From the NCBI GenBank assembly GCA_934725305.1, contig CAKVBA010000013.1, positions 1 through 62,291 on the forward strand: DNA of 62,291 bases, given 5' to 3'. Shown here piece by piece: positions 17,475 through 27,685 of this stretch. Position 1 is the first letter of the stretch; each line of letters begins with the position of its first letter. A program made the translations under genes and the position numbers. This stretch comes from an uncultured Parabacteroides sp. (GTDB lineage Bacteria; Bacteroidota; Bacteroidia; Bacteroidales; Tannerellaceae). A model generated the notes under the pieces. That model ran no database searches and had not been told where the DNA came from. It saw only the letters and a list, made by a program, of their open reading frames with translations.

Positions 17475-18947
17475 TTATGCTTTTCTTATTGTTGATTGAC
17501 TCTTTTTCCAAAGTGAACTATACCATAAGGCTACAAAGGTAATAAATCCATTTAACATAAGCATTTCGTATCCGAATGTGTAGCCTATGTATTTCTTTAC
17601 CAAAGTGTCTGTAAGCAGACATATCAGTGGCGAAGCGACGCAGATATAGGGTACATGGCGGTCATCGGGATATCTTTTGGTAAAGAGACCAAAGGCAAAC
17701 AGTCCTAATAGCGGACCATAAGTGTAGGAAGCAATCATGTAGATTGCATCAATAACACTACGGTTGTTTACGGCCTTGAATACTAAAATGATTAGGGTAA
17801 ATAGGATAGAGATGCCAAAGTGCACTTTCAATCGTGTACGCTTGGCGTTCTTGGATTCGCTCTTTTCGATGCCTAAGATGTCGATACAAAACGAAGTGGT
17901 TAAGGCTGTCAAGGCCGAATCTGCGCTACTGAAGGCAGCAGCAATAATTCCGATGGTAAAGAATATCAGAATGCTTTGACCTAAAATGCCGGAGGTGCAG
18001 AACATTGGCAAGATGTCATCACCAAGTGCCGGCAGCTCTATCTGTAGTTGTCCGGCCAAGACAATCAGCAGTACGCCCAATGAAAGGAACAGGAAGTTTA
18101 CCGGAGTGAAGGCAAATCCATAGGCATACATATTCTTTTGGGCATCTTTCAGATTCTTGCAGGACAGATTCTTTTGCATCATATCCTGATCGAGACCGGT
18201 CATTACGATGGTGATGAATATGCCACTGAAAAACTGTTTCACAAAGTGCTGTGTGCTGTGCCAGTCATCAAACTCAAAGATGCGGAAATGCGGACTGCTG
18301 GTCAGCGTGTTCCACATCTCCGGAACATCCAATCCCAAGCGGTTCTTTACCTGCCAGATGATGACAATCAACATGCAGACCAGGCAGATAGCTTGCAGTG
18401 TATCGGTCCATATAATTGTCTTGATGCCTCCTTTGTAGGTGTAGAGCCATACCAGGAAGATACTGATTACCACTGTTACTCCAAAAGGAATGTTCCAAGT
18501 ACTGAACACGTATGTCTGCAGGATTAATACAACCAGATAGAGTCGGGCAGCGGCTCCGGTAATCTTAGAGAGCAGAAAGAACAGTGCGCCTGTCTTATAG
18601 CCACGTTTTCCGATACGGTCATTGAGATAGGAGTAGATTGAGGTCAGATGAAGTTTGTAATAGAGAGGCAACAATACTTTAGCGATTAGTATATAACCCA
18701 CAAAGAAACCCAAGACCATCTGCATATAGGTCATGTCTATACTTCGCACCATGCCCGGAACGGAGACAAAGGTGACGCCTGATAGGGATGTTCCCACCAT
18801 ACCAATGGAGACAATATACCAAGGGGATTTTCTGTTACCTAAGAAGAAGGCTTCGTTACCGGTTCCTTTTCGTCCGGTGAACCATGCAATTAATAGTAAT
18901 AGGCCGAAATAGGCTAAAATGATACTAAGTATAATGAAACTGTTCAT
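17475..18947 (-). CDS. Sodium:solute symporter (SLC5 family)
   Basis: A 490-residue membrane protein with about 13 helices. Its start (FIILSIILAYFGLLLLIAWFTGRKG in context), the WYIVSIGMVGTSLSGVTFVS segment and the FSSADSALTALTTSF segment are standard SSS-family landmarks; the last includes the conserved sodium-site serines in helix 8. It couples Na+ flow to import of an organic solute such as a sugar, proline or pantothenate. The substrate is not predictable from sequence alone. It is upstream of engB by 3 bp; a dispersed terminator-like repeat lies on its 5' side. Confidence 0.9.
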   Translation of the reverse strand: MNSFIILSIILAYFGLLLLIAWFTGRKGTGNEAFFLGNRKSPWYIVSIGMVGTSLSGVTFVSVPGMVRSIDMTYMQMVLGFFVGYILIAKVLLPLYYKLHLTSIYSYLNDRIGKRGYKTGALFFLLSKITGAAARLYLVVLILQTYVFSTWNIPFGVTVVISIFLVWLYTYKGGIKTIIWTDTLQAICLVCMLIVIIWQVKNRLGLDVPEMWNTLTSSPHFRIFEFDDWHSTQHFVKQFFSGIFITIVMTGLDQDMMQKNLSCKNLKDAQKNMYAYGFAFTPVNFLFLSLGVLLIVLAGQLQIELPALGDDILPMFCTSGILGQSILIFFTIGIIAAAFSSADSALTALTTSFCIDILGIEKSESKNAKRTRLKVHFGISILFTLIILVFKAVNNRSVIDAIYMIASYTYGPLLGLFAFGLFTKRYPDDRHVPYICVASPLICLLTDTLVKKYIGYTFGYEMLMLNGFITFVALWYSSLWKKSQSTIRKA

Positions 18948-18963
18948 CTCTTTTATGAATTAT

Positions 18964-19065
18964 GCGTCGGTGTGTGAGGATGTGTCATAATTAGTAACGT
19001 GCAAGGCTCTGAGGTTGGATTCCGAAAGCAACGCCACAGTTTGTAATTATGACACACCGCCATGC
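18964..19065. repeat. Terminal-inverted-repeat element T, copy b
   Basis: Begins GTCGGTGTGTG and ends GACACACCGCCATGC. The interior shares ATTCCGAAAGCAACGC and GTTTG.AATTATGAC with 46296-46346 (copy e), and AATTAGTAA plus GCAAGGCTCTGA with the reverse complement of copy a. It lies between fmt and the symporter, both leftward. Confidence 0.8.
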
Positions 19066-19077
19066 TACAGGTTGTTG

Positions 19078-20052
19078 TTATAACAGCGTGCAGTCTGCAA
19101 CTTGTTTGTTCCCGTTCAGGAAATCTGAGATATTCATTCTCTTTTTACCTGCTAACTGCAAAGAGTGCAATCGCAAGAAACCATCGGGAACAGCCACATC
19201 CAAGAAGCTTTTCTTGTCTGAGCGGATAGTGCCCACTGCCAATGTGTGAGCTTCTATAATTTTTTCGCTCTGATATATCTTCAACACCTGTTTGGATCCA
19301 TCAGCTGCAACCAATTCTGTCCAGGCAGCAGGATAAGGAGAAAGACCACGGATAAAGTCATATATCCTCTTGACCGGCTGATTCCAGTTGATGCGACATG
19401 TATCTTTGAAGATCTTTGGAGCCGGACGCAGTTCAGACGGATCTTTATAAAACTCCTCTTGTGGTGTGGCATTGGCTTTGCCTTCCAATAAAAGATCCAC
19501 TGTTTCTGTGACCAGAGCGGCACCCATTGTCATCAAGGCATCGTGAACCTTTTCAACGTCATCAGTATCGGCAATAGGCAGATGCTTCTGTTTGATAATC
19601 ATGCCTGTGTCTATTTCGTGAGACAAGAAGAAAGTGGTTACGCCCGTCTCTGTGTCACCATTAATCACAGACCAGTTGATAGGAGCGGCACCACGATATT
19701 GCGGCAACAGTGACGCATGTAGGTTGAATGTGCCTAAGCGTGGCATATTCCATACCACTTCGGGTAACATACGGAAAGCCACCACAATCTGCAGATCGGC
19801 CTGATAGCTGCGTAGCTCTGTAAGGAAAGCCTCGTCTTTTAGCTTTTCGGGCTGAAGCACAGGAAGTCCCACCGATTCGGCATACTTCTTGACCGGGCTT
19901 GATTGCAACACACTGCCGTGACGGCCCATTGGCTTGTCGGGCATTGTTACAACGGCTACTACCTGATATCCTCCTTCAACCAAGGCACGCAAGCTCTCTA
20001 CTGCAAAGTCGGGCGTGCCCATATATACAATACGTAAGTCCTTTTTTTCCAT
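19078..20052 (-). CDS. fmt: Methionyl-tRNA formyltransferase
   Basis: A 324-residue enzyme that formylates initiator Met-tRNA using 10-formyl-tetrahydrofolate. N-terminal Rossmann-type domain begins IVYMGTPDFAVESL; the active-site block FNLHASLLPQYRGAAPINW contains the catalytic Asn and His, with the conserved Asp in SHEIDTGMI. A C-terminal OB-fold follows (INWNQPVKRIYDFIRGLSPYPAAW start). The length is normal. It lies 6 bp after the ClC gene in a leftward envelope and translation cluster (tsaC, sugar transferase, ClC, fmt). Confidence 0.97.
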   Translation of the reverse strand: MEKKDLRIVYMGTPDFAVESLRALVEGGYQVVAVVTMPDKPMGRHGSVLQSSPVKKYAESVGLPVLQPEKLKDEAFLTELRSYQADLQIVVAFRMLPEVVWNMPRLGTFNLHASLLPQYRGAAPINWSVINGDTETGVTTFFLSHEIDTGMIIKQKHLPIADTDDVEKVHDALMTMGAALVTETVDLLLEGKANATPQEEFYKDPSELRPAPKIFKDTCRINWNQPVKRIYDFIRGLSPYPAAWTELVAADGSKQVLKIYQSEKIIEAHTLAVGTIRSDKKSFLDVAVPDGFLRLHSLQLAGKKRMNISDFLNGNKQVADCTLL

Positions 20053-20058
20053 CGTTCT

Positions 20059-21843
20059 TTAATCTCCTGAAAAGTTATCTACCAACACTTCGCGGTAGGA
20101 ATTGAATATTTTAGATTTAGACATGAATCCAATGTAATGGCCCTCTTCATCTACTACCGGCAGGTTCCAGGCCTTGGTGTCATCAAAGGTCTGCATAATC
20201 TGATCCATTGGCATATTGATGCGGATCTTGGCCGGTGCAGAGACCATGAATTTGGATACATGAAAGCGGTTATACAGTTCCGGACGGAACATGATGTTTC
20301 GGATGTTATCCAGTAAGACAACACCTAATAATACACCCTTTTCATCAATTACCGGGAAGATGTTTCTTCCACATTTGGCAATCACCTTCACCATGTCTCC
20401 AAGTGACATCTCGGGCGAAACAGTCTGGAAGTCCTTCTCAATCACACTGTCCATACTCAGCAGCGTCAAAACGGCCTTGTCTTTATGGTGAGTCAAAAGT
20501 TCTCCTTTCTGAGCCAGACGCATTGAGTAGATACTGTGAGGCTCAAACATCAGGATGGTGATGTAGGAGCTGATAGAGACAATCATCAGTGGCAAGAATA
20601 GGTCATATCCGCCCGTCAGTTCGGCAATCAGGAACACTCCGGTTAGTGGAGCATGCATGACTCCCGACATGATGCCAGCCATGCCTAACAACGCAAAGTT
20701 CTTCTCAGACAGATACATGGTGAATGGGAAAAAGTTGGATGTATGGGCAAAGATGAAGCCTGCAATACAACCCAAATAAAGACTCGGTGCAAAAATACCA
20801 CCACAACCGCCTCCGGCATTGGTTGCACTTGAGGCAAATACTTTTGTCAGCAAGATCAAGGATAAGAAGACGATTACGCCCCAATAGTTTTCATGCAGGT
20901 TATAGAAGAAACTCTTGTCCATGATGTGGGCATACTGACCATTCAGCAGAGATCCAATCGTGTCATAACCTTCACCATAAAGGGGCGGGAAGATAAAGAT
21001 CAGCACACTCAGCATCACACCACCTAACAGGAACTTTTTCCAATAGGTGTCAAGCTTCCGATACATGCCTTCTACACGGTTCATTACTCGGGTGAAGTAG
21101 AGAGAGATTAGTCCACAAAAGACACCCAGCAACAATACATAGGGAATACGTTCTATCACAAACACTTCTGTCTGTGAGAATTTAAACATCGCCTCTGTAC
21201 CGGTGAAGACATAAGACATCGTAGCAGCTGTAACAGACGAGATCAATAGAGGCAGGACAGATGTCATGGTCAAGTCGAGCATCAATACCTCGATGACGAA
21301 GACCAGTCCGGCAATCGGAGCCTTAAAGATACCGGCAATCGCTCCGGCAGCACCACAACCAACCAATAGCATCAATGTCTTCTGCTCCATGCGGAACAGA
21401 CGGCCCAAGTTTGAACCGATGGCAGCACCGGTCAACACAATAGGCGCCTCGGCTCCGACAGATCCACCAAAGCCGATAGTAACAGAACTGGCTACCAGTG
21501 AAGACCAGGTGTTATGTGGCTTGATACGGCTTTTCCGTTGTGAGATGGCGTAAAGAATCTTGGTTACACCGTGGCTGATATCGTCGCGCACGATATATTT
21601 CACAAACAATCCGGCCAACAAGATACCTACGACAGGATAAAGCAGATAGAGATAATTCGCTCCATCTGTATCGAAGTTTCCCGTCAGGAAATGTTGTATC
21701 ATGTGGATCAGATATTTCAAGGCGATTGCCGATGCCGCCGTACAGATTCCGACGAGGAAGCTGACAATCAGAATAAAATGCTTCTCTTTGATATGCTTTT
21801 CACGCCAAAGCAAGAACTTGTAAAACAATCCCTCGTTCGTCAT
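20059..21843 (-). CDS. ClC-family chloride channel or H+/Cl- antiporter with CBS domains
   Basis: A 594-residue protein: about 10-12 membrane helices (residues 20-430) and paired CBS domains (about 450-590, including IFPVIDEKGVLLGVVLLDNI and NLPVVDEEGHYIGFMSKS). The pore motif GFGGSVGAEAP contains the gating glutamate (E132), and the late GGGCGGIFAPSLYLG matches the GxFxP pore segment. Retention of the gating Glu suggests exchanger or gated channel activity; CBS domains commonly sense adenine nucleotides. It lies 1 bp after the sugar transferase stop in a tight leftward series. Confidence 0.93.
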   Translation of the reverse strand: MTNEGLFYKFLLWREKHIKEKHFILIVSFLVGICTAASAIALKYLIHMIQHFLTGNFDTDGANYLYLLYPVVGILLAGLFVKYIVRDDISHGVTKILYAISQRKSRIKPHNTWSSLVASSVTIGFGGSVGAEAPIVLTGAAIGSNLGRLFRMEQKTLMLLVGCGAAGAIAGIFKAPIAGLVFVIEVLMLDLTMTSVLPLLISSVTAATMSYVFTGTEAMFKFSQTEVFVIERIPYVLLLGVFCGLISLYFTRVMNRVEGMYRKLDTYWKKFLLGGVMLSVLIFIFPPLYGEGYDTIGSLLNGQYAHIMDKSFFYNLHENYWGVIVFLSLILLTKVFASSATNAGGGCGGIFAPSLYLGCIAGFIFAHTSNFFPFTMYLSEKNFALLGMAGIMSGVMHAPLTGVFLIAELTGGYDLFLPLMIVSISSYITILMFEPHSIYSMRLAQKGELLTHHKDKAVLTLLSMDSVIEKDFQTVSPEMSLGDMVKVIAKCGRNIFPVIDEKGVLLGVVLLDNIRNIMFRPELYNRFHVSKFMVSAPAKIRINMPMDQIMQTFDDTKAWNLPVVDEEGHYIGFMSKSKIFNSYREVLVDNFSGD

Positions 21844-21844
21844 A

Positions 21845-23248
21845 TTAAATTCCTTTTCCTGTAATAACTGTTTTAACTGTGTAAATTAGAATCTTGACAT
21901 CCAATGCCAAAGACATGTTTTCGTAATAAATAATATCATAAGCCAGTCGCTCTATCATCTGATCGATATTGCCTGCATAGCCAAACTTTACCATACCCAA
22001 TGAGGTAATGCCAGGTCTCACATTGTGCAACAGATAGTAGAAAGGCGCCTTCTTTACAATCTGATCAATATAGAAGCGTCGTTCTGGACGTGGTCCAACC
22101 AATGACATATCACCTTTCAATACGTTCCAGAATTGAGGCAATTCGTCCAGTCTGTACTTGCGCATCAAATGCCCAAAAGGAGTGATGCGGCGGTCTTTTT
22201 CATGAGCCAGCAACGGACCATTTGCTTCAGCATCCTTATACATCGTACGAAACTTATAGATGATGAAGGGCTTGCCATGCAAACCTATGCGCTCTTGCTT
22301 GAAGAAGATCGGGCCTTCTGAGTCTCTTTTCACTCGCCAGGCTATGTAGGCAAATAGCGGAGAAAGTATCAGTAGAGCCGTCATTGAGAACAGTTTGTCA
22401 AAGATCAGTTTGATGTTTCTCTCCGTGTCTTTGAAGTTGTTGGCTGTGATATCAACCAGCGGCACTCCATGAATCGTCTTGATCTTCACTTGTGAGAACA
22501 TACTGCTCTTATCTATCAGTATCTTTATCGGGCATTTATAGCGATAAAGCGAATAGACAATAGGGAGAATACGCTCATTCCTACGATCTTCTATAGCCAG
22601 GATCAGTTCTTCAATATGTCTGCTTTCCATCAGTGAAGGGATAGCGTCCATTTCCCCGGCAATAGATTCTGGCGGAACACATACTTCGTCAGATTCGTTC
22701 TCACGGATAAAAGCCACCACATTATAGCCTAAGCGATATAGGTCTTTAGACAGTTGCTGTGCGCTCTTGCCCACACCAATCACTAGTACATTGATGGTCC
22801 ATTTGTGTTGGCTGATCTTCTTGATACCGTCAACCGTAATACACAATCGGGGTATGTAGGTGAAGATAAACTGTAATCCCCATAAGAAAAAGAACAGTTC
22901 ATAATAGAGCAGAAAGGAGGAGAGCAGCTCGTTCAATACTATACCAAAGAAAATGATAACCACGCCAATCGTCACCGTTGTGAGTGTGACAAAGAACTCG
23001 GTCACCCTTGATTTGCCATAAGTGTTGTTGTAGTAACCGGATAGATAGTATAGAAGCAGCCATCCAAAGGGGACGATTATCTGCCCTTTCCATACTTGAT
23101 TCGACAACAAGAACGATTCAACAGTGTTGAATCCGTTATCATATTGAGCAACCTCGTTATATCGTAACAGGTTAAACAGTAGCCACACGACAGAAGCTGC
23201 CGTGAAATCTGATACGATATACTTGATGGTCTGAGTGCTCTTCTTCAT
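21845..23248 (-). CDS. Polyprenyl-phosphate sugar-1-phosphate transferase (exopolysaccharide initiation)
   Basis: A 467-residue WcaJ/PssY-type enzyme. Four to five N-terminal membrane helices are followed by a nucleotide-binding-fold region (VLVIGVGKSAQQLSKDL at about 150-170). A membrane re-entrant helix and the catalytic Bac_transf domain follow (GPIFFKQERIGLHGKPFIIYKFRTM in context; DELPQFWNVLKGDMSLVGPRP). It loads the first sugar phosphate onto undecaprenyl phosphate to begin glycan synthesis. It lies among housekeeping genes rather than in a glycan cluster. The nucleotide-sugar dehydrogenase at 60750 could supply a related pathway. Confidence 0.92.
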   Translation of the reverse strand: MKKSTQTIKYIVSDFTAASVVWLLFNLLRYNEVAQYDNGFNTVESFLLSNQVWKGQIIVPFGWLLLYYLSGYYNNTYGKSRVTEFFVTLTTVTIGVVIIFFGIVLNELLSSFLLYYELFFFLWGLQFIFTYIPRLCITVDGIKKISQHKWTINVLVIGVGKSAQQLSKDLYRLGYNVVAFIRENESDEVCVPPESIAGEMDAIPSLMESRHIEELILAIEDRRNERILPIVYSLYRYKCPIKILIDKSSMFSQVKIKTIHGVPLVDITANNFKDTERNIKLIFDKLFSMTALLILSPLFAYIAWRVKRDSEGPIFFKQERIGLHGKPFIIYKFRTMYKDAEANGPLLAHEKDRRITPFGHLMRKYRLDELPQFWNVLKGDMSLVGPRPERRFYIDQIVKKAPFYYLLHNVRPGITSLGMVKFGYAGNIDQMIERLAYDIIYYENMSLALDVKILIYTVKTVITGKGI

Positions 23249-23257
23249 AGTTCACAC

Positions 23258-23818
23258 TTATCGGATCACCTGAACAAGACCTCCTAAACCCAGTTTGATA
23301 ATGTTTGAGGGCTGAGAAGGAGTGTGATCGTCCTGACGATAATTGACGATGTAGTCAACATGCTGCTTGATCTCATCCGAAATTTCATCGAAAGTAGCCG
23401 GCGAAGGTTCACCGCTGATATTGGCTGAAGTTGATACCAATGGCTTGCGGAAACGTTCACACAACTGATGTGAAAAGGTCTCTTTAGTGATGCGGATGCC
23501 AACACTTCCATCTTCGCCCAATAGGTTGGGAGCCAGGTTTCGGGCACCAGGATAAATCAAGGTAAGCGGTTTGTCTGCCACTTCAATCAAGCTCCATGCG
23601 ATGTCGGGAACTTCTGTTATATAGTTGTTAAGCTTTGCCTCGCTATCCATCAAAACCAACATCGCCTTATTGTCGGTTCTGTGTTTCAGTTCATACACAC
23701 GACGTACAGCAGCTTCGTTTGTTGCATCACATCCAATTCCCCAGATGGTGTCTGTTGGATAAAGGATTATTCCTCCGGCCTGCAGTATTTCACATGCCTT
23801 TTTTAAATCTTCAATCAT
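23258..23818 (-). CDS. tsaC: Threonylcarbamoyl-AMP synthase
   Basis: A 186-residue Sua5/YciO/YrdC-family protein. It makes L-threonylcarbamoyladenylate for the t6A37 modification of ANN-decoding tRNAs. Key blocks are GGIILYPTDTIWGIGCDA near the start, ELKHRTDNKAMLVL (KxR/SxN region), and PLVSTSANISGEPSP. It lacks the extra Sua5 C-terminal domain, so it is the short TsaC type. It is first in the leftward series ending at fmt and divergent from recJ across about 200 bp. Confidence 0.94.
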   Translation of the reverse strand: MIEDLKKACEILQAGGIILYPTDTIWGIGCDATNEAAVRRVYELKHRTDNKAMLVLMDSEAKLNNYITEVPDIAWSLIEVADKPLTLIYPGARNLAPNLLGEDGSVGIRITKETFSHQLCERFRKPLVSTSANISGEPSPATFDEISDEIKQHVDYIVNYRQDDHTPSQPSNIIKLGLGGLVQVIR

Positions 23819-24015
23819 TGTCTTTTACATTCTTTATGGCAAATGTACAAATCATAATTGGACTTTAAAAAAATAATAAGAAAAAAACTATTTTCTTAGA
23901 GCTGTTGCGATAATCCGTTTTTAATTTCTAACTTTACAAGTTGAAATCTATTACCTGATGCACTTAGATCATCGGAATGAATAGCTCGCTGAGGAAAAAG
24001 AAAAAATAATATATA

Positions 24016-25737
24016 ATGAACAAATGGAATTTTCGAACCCCAACAGAAGAAGAGTTACATAAGAGAGACGAATTGGTGGCTGAGTTAGGTCTCAATCCCA
24101 TTGTCGGTCTTTTGCTAGTTCAGAGAGGAATCTCTTCTGTCGAAGAGGTGAAAAGGTTTTTCAAGCCGAACTTGAATGACCTGCATGATCCGTTCTTGAT
24201 GCCGGACATGGATAAGGCCGTAAAGCGCTTGAATAGTGCCTTGGGCAACAAGGAGAAAATTTTGATATACGGTGATTATGATGTGGATGGAACAACGGCC
24301 GTTTCGTTGGTCTATAAATATTTGCGTCCCTTTTCTTCTACTTTAGACTATTACATTCCCGATCGTTATGATGAGGGCTCAGGTATTTCCTATCAAGGAA
24401 TCGACTATGCGGTGGAGCATGGCATCACGTTGGTAATCTCATTGGATTGTGGCATTAAGGCTATCGACAAGATTGAGTATGCCAAGGAACGCGGCATCGA
24501 TTTTATCATCTGCGATCATCACATGCCCGATGTGGTGTTGCCTGATGCGGTGGCAGTGTTGGATGCCAAGCGAAAAGACTCTATTTATCCCTATGAACAT
24601 CTTTCTGGTTGCGGCGTGGGCTTCAAGTTTATGCAGGCTTTTGCCAAGAGCAACAATTTCTCTTTTACCAATCTGGAGAAGTTGCTGGAGCTGACAGCCG
24701 TGAGTATCGCTTCTGATATTGTACCTATCACCGGTGAGAATCGTATTTTGGCCTATTATGGGCTGAAGCAGATCAACAGTAATCCCAGTTTAGGTCTGAA
24801 AGGCATTATCGATGTGTGTGGACTGTCTGGCAAGGAGATTACGATCAGTGATATTGTCTTTAAGATCGGACCGCGCATCAATGCTTCCGGACGAATGATG
24901 AATGGGCGTGAGGCTGTTGAGCTGTTGTTGGCTAAAACCAGTGCTGTGGCCCGCGAGAAGAGTGAAAATATCAATCAGTATAACGATGAGCGTCGTGAGC
25001 TTGATAAAAAGATTACCGACGAAGCCAATGCAATCATTCGCTCAATGGACAACATGGACGACAAGAAGGCCATTGTGGTTTATAATGCAGCGTGGCATAA
25101 AGGTGTGATTGGTATTGTGGCATCGCGTCTTACGGAAAAGTATTATCGTCCGGCAGTAGTCTTGACCAAATCGTCGGAGTTGATAACAGGATCGGCGCGT
25201 TCGGTGACCGGCTTTGATATCTATAAAGCCATAGAAGGCTGTCGCGATTTGTTGGAGAATTTCGGTGGACACACTTATGCAGCGGGTTTCTCTCTGAAGG
25301 AGGAGAATCTGCAGGCTTTTACCGATCGATTCCTTTCGTTTGCTGCGGCAGAGATTGTGCCGGAGCAGATGACGCCTCAAATTGATATTGATGCTATCTT
25401 GAATCTGAAGGACATCAATCAGAAGTTTATGAACGATCTGAAGAAGATGAATCCTTTTGGACCCGACAATCAGAAACCTTTGTTTTGTTCGTTGGATGTC
25501 CGAGATTATGGAACAAGCAAGCTGGTGGGCCGTGAATTAGAGCATATAAAGCTGGAGATTATCGACAGCAATTCCAGTACACCGATGCATGGCATCGCTT
25601 TTGGCATGAAGAAATATAACGACCATATTAAGGAAATGAAGCCCTTCAACATCTGCTACACGGTGGAGGAGAACAACTATAACGGCAACACAACGTTGCA
25701 GTTGATGGTGAAAGACATCAAAGTGGGTGAAGTTTGA
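24016..25737 (+). CDS. recJ: Single-stranded-DNA 5'-3' exonuclease RecJ
   Basis: A 573-residue DHH-family exonuclease. Motif I is YGDYDVDGTTA (85-95); the DHH signature is CDHHMPD (about 166); the DHHA1 domain has ENFGGHTYAAGFSL, followed by an OB-fold C-terminal region. It degrades single-stranded DNA in recombination and mismatch repair. The length is typical. recQ starts 2 bp after its stop, so RecJ exonuclease and RecQ helicase are made together, matching their known cooperation in resecting DNA ends. Confidence 0.96.
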   Translation: MNKWNFRTPTEEELHKRDELVAELGLNPIVGLLLVQRGISSVEEVKRFFKPNLNDLHDPFLMPDMDKAVKRLNSALGNKEKILIYGDYDVDGTTAVSLVYKYLRPFSSTLDYYIPDRYDEGSGISYQGIDYAVEHGITLVISLDCGIKAIDKIEYAKERGIDFIICDHHMPDVVLPDAVAVLDAKRKDSIYPYEHLSGCGVGFKFMQAFAKSNNFSFTNLEKLLELTAVSIASDIVPITGENRILAYYGLKQINSNPSLGLKGIIDVCGLSGKEITISDIVFKIGPRINASGRMMNGREAVELLLAKTSAVAREKSENINQYNDERRELDKKITDEANAIIRSMDNMDDKKAIVVYNAAWHKGVIGIVASRLTEKYYRPAVVLTKSSELITGSARSVTGFDIYKAIEGCRDLLENFGGHTYAAGFSLKEENLQAFTDRFLSFAAAEIVPEQMTPQIDIDAILNLKDINQKFMNDLKKMNPFGPDNQKPLFCSLDVRDYGTSKLVGRELEHIKLEIIDSNSSTPMHGIAFGMKKYNDHIKEMKPFNICYTVEENNYNGNTTLQLMVKDIKVGEV

Positions 25738-25739
25738 GT

Positions 25740-27614
25740 ATGGAAAAGAGTGCCATATTCCATTCCCTGTTGAAGAAATATTGGGGCTATGACAGTTTCC
25801 GTCCTTTACAGGAAGATATTATCCGTTCGATTTATGAGGGAAAAGACACGCTGGGATTGATGCCTACAGGTGGTGGAAAGTCCATCACCTTTCAGGTGCC
25901 AGCATTGGCCATGGAGGGTATTTGCATTGTGGTTACTCCTTTGATTGCCTTGATGAAAGACCAAGTGGATAACCTGCGCCGCGTAGGAATCAAGGCTACG
26001 GCAGTCTATTCCGGTATGAGCCGTCAAGAGATTATCACTCAGCTTGAGAACTGCATCTTCGGAGATTATAAGTTCCTTTATGTCTCGCCCGAACGTCTGT
26101 CAACCGAGATCTTTCTACAGAAGTTGCAGGCAATGAAAGTCTGTCTGCTGGTAATCGATGAGAGTCACTGTATCTCTCAATGGGGCTATGATTTCCGTCC
26201 TTCCTATCTGAAGATTGCCGATGTGCGAGAACAATTACCCGCTGTTCCCGTATTGGCTTTGACTGCCACGGCCACACCCGAAGTGGTCAACGACATTCAG
26301 GATCGTTTGCTCTTTAAAGAGAAAAACCTGTTTCAGAAGAGTTTCTCCCGCTCCAATCTGGCCTATATAGTGCGTCAGGCCGAGGATAAGCTACACATGC
26401 TGATTCATATCTTAGGCAGAGTACAGGGCTCGGCCATTGTGTATGTGCGTAATCGTAAGCGTACGAAAGAGATTGCCCAACTGTTGCAAGAGGCGGGAAT
26501 ATCAGCCAATTATTTTCATGCCGGATTGAATCGGGAAGAAAAACAGCTGCGCCAAAACCGCTGGAAGATGGACGAGTGTCGGGTAATGGTTTCGACCAAT
26601 GCCTTTGGAATGGGTATTGACAAGCCCAATGTTCGTGTGGTGATTCATTGGGACATTCCCAGTTCGCTGGAAGAATACTATCAAGAGGCAGGACGTGCCG
26701 GCCGTGATGGTGAAAAGGCTTATGCCGTGGCTCTTTGCTCCAACGGCGATCCGGCTAAGCTAAAGAAGCGTCTCACGAATGAATTCCCACCCAAAGAGTT
26801 TATCTATAGAGTCTATGAGGCATTGGGTAATTACTATCAAATAGCTGTTGGATTTGGTCTGCACACTGTTCATGACTTCTCGTTACCGGATTTCTGTGCG
26901 GCCTATAAATTTCCGATGCTTCCGGCGTATCATGCGTTGAAGATATTGGAATTGTCGGGTTATATCGAGTATGTCGAGGATATAGAAAACGCCTCACGCC
27001 TTCAGTTTATCTCAACCCGTGAAGATCTGTATCGCTATCTGCACCAAGATAAACGCACGGATGACATTTTGCAGGTGATACTTCGCAGCTACACCGGTGT
27101 TTTTACCGATTATGTCTATATTGACGAATCGCTGATTGCCACTCGTGCCGGTGTTACGCCCCATGATGTGTATGAAACATTGGTTGGTCTTTCCAAATTC
27201 CGCATCGTTCATTACATACCGCATAAGAAGACTCCGATGATTGTCTATACGCAGACGCGTGAGGAGCAGGATCGCATTTTCATTCCGTATATGGCTTATG
27301 AAGAGCGCAAAGAGCGTTCCGAGAAGCGCATATCCCAAGTGTTGCGTTATATCACAGAGTCTCAGCAGTGTCGTTCCCGTCTGTTGCTTGCCTATTTTGG
27401 AGAGAACGAATCTGAACCTTGTGGCAGCTGTGATGTTTGCCTGGCTCGTCACAGTTCCGGATTGCATAATTGGGAATATCTATCGATTCGTAAGCAGCTG
27501 ACAGAGCGGTTGTCTAATGGAAGACAACCCGTTCTTGAGCTTTCAGAGTCTTTGTCATTTCCCCGAGAGAAGGTTATGGTTGTGATTCGGTTCTTGTCAG
27601 ACCATGATCCTTAG
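25740..27614 (+). CDS. recQ: ATP-dependent DNA helicase RecQ
   Basis: About 624 residues from the ATG at 25740; a TTG six bases upstream overlaps the recJ stop. Superfamily 2 motifs include GGGKS (K47), DESHC (D140) with the RecQ aromatic-loop region SQWGYDFRPSYLKI, and motif VI QEAGRAGRDG. A zinc-binding site has cysteines in SRLLLAYFGENESEPCGSCDVC. It ends soon after, without a recognisable HRDC domain, as in shorter RecQ forms. It unwinds DNA 3'-5' and is co-transcribed with recJ. Confidence 0.95.
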   Translation: MEKSAIFHSLLKKYWGYDSFRPLQEDIIRSIYEGKDTLGLMPTGGGKSITFQVPALAMEGICIVVTPLIALMKDQVDNLRRVGIKATAVYSGMSRQEIITQLENCIFGDYKFLYVSPERLSTEIFLQKLQAMKVCLLVIDESHCISQWGYDFRPSYLKIADVREQLPAVPVLALTATATPEVVNDIQDRLLFKEKNLFQKSFSRSNLAYIVRQAEDKLHMLIHILGRVQGSAIVYVRNRKRTKEIAQLLQEAGISANYFHAGLNREEKQLRQNRWKMDECRVMVSTNAFGMGIDKPNVRVVIHWDIPSSLEEYYQEAGRAGRDGEKAYAVALCSNGDPAKLKKRLTNEFPPKEFIYRVYEALGNYYQIAVGFGLHTVHDFSLPDFCAAYKFPMLPAYHALKILELSGYIEYVEDIENASRLQFISTREDLYRYLHQDKRTDDILQVILRSYTGVFTDYVYIDESLIATRAGVTPHDVYETLVGLSKFRIVHYIPHKKTPMIVYTQTREEQDRIFIPYMAYEERKERSEKRISQVLRYITESQQCRSRLLLAYFGENESEPCGSCDVCLARHSSGLHNWEYLSIRKQLTERLSNGRQPVLELSESLSFPREKVMVVIRFLSDHDP

Positions 27615-27685
27615 TTTTCAGTTGAAGATCTGTGGATTTCCTTTCAGGACGAGGCTGAGAAGTACCCCTTCTCCAACCCATCTGG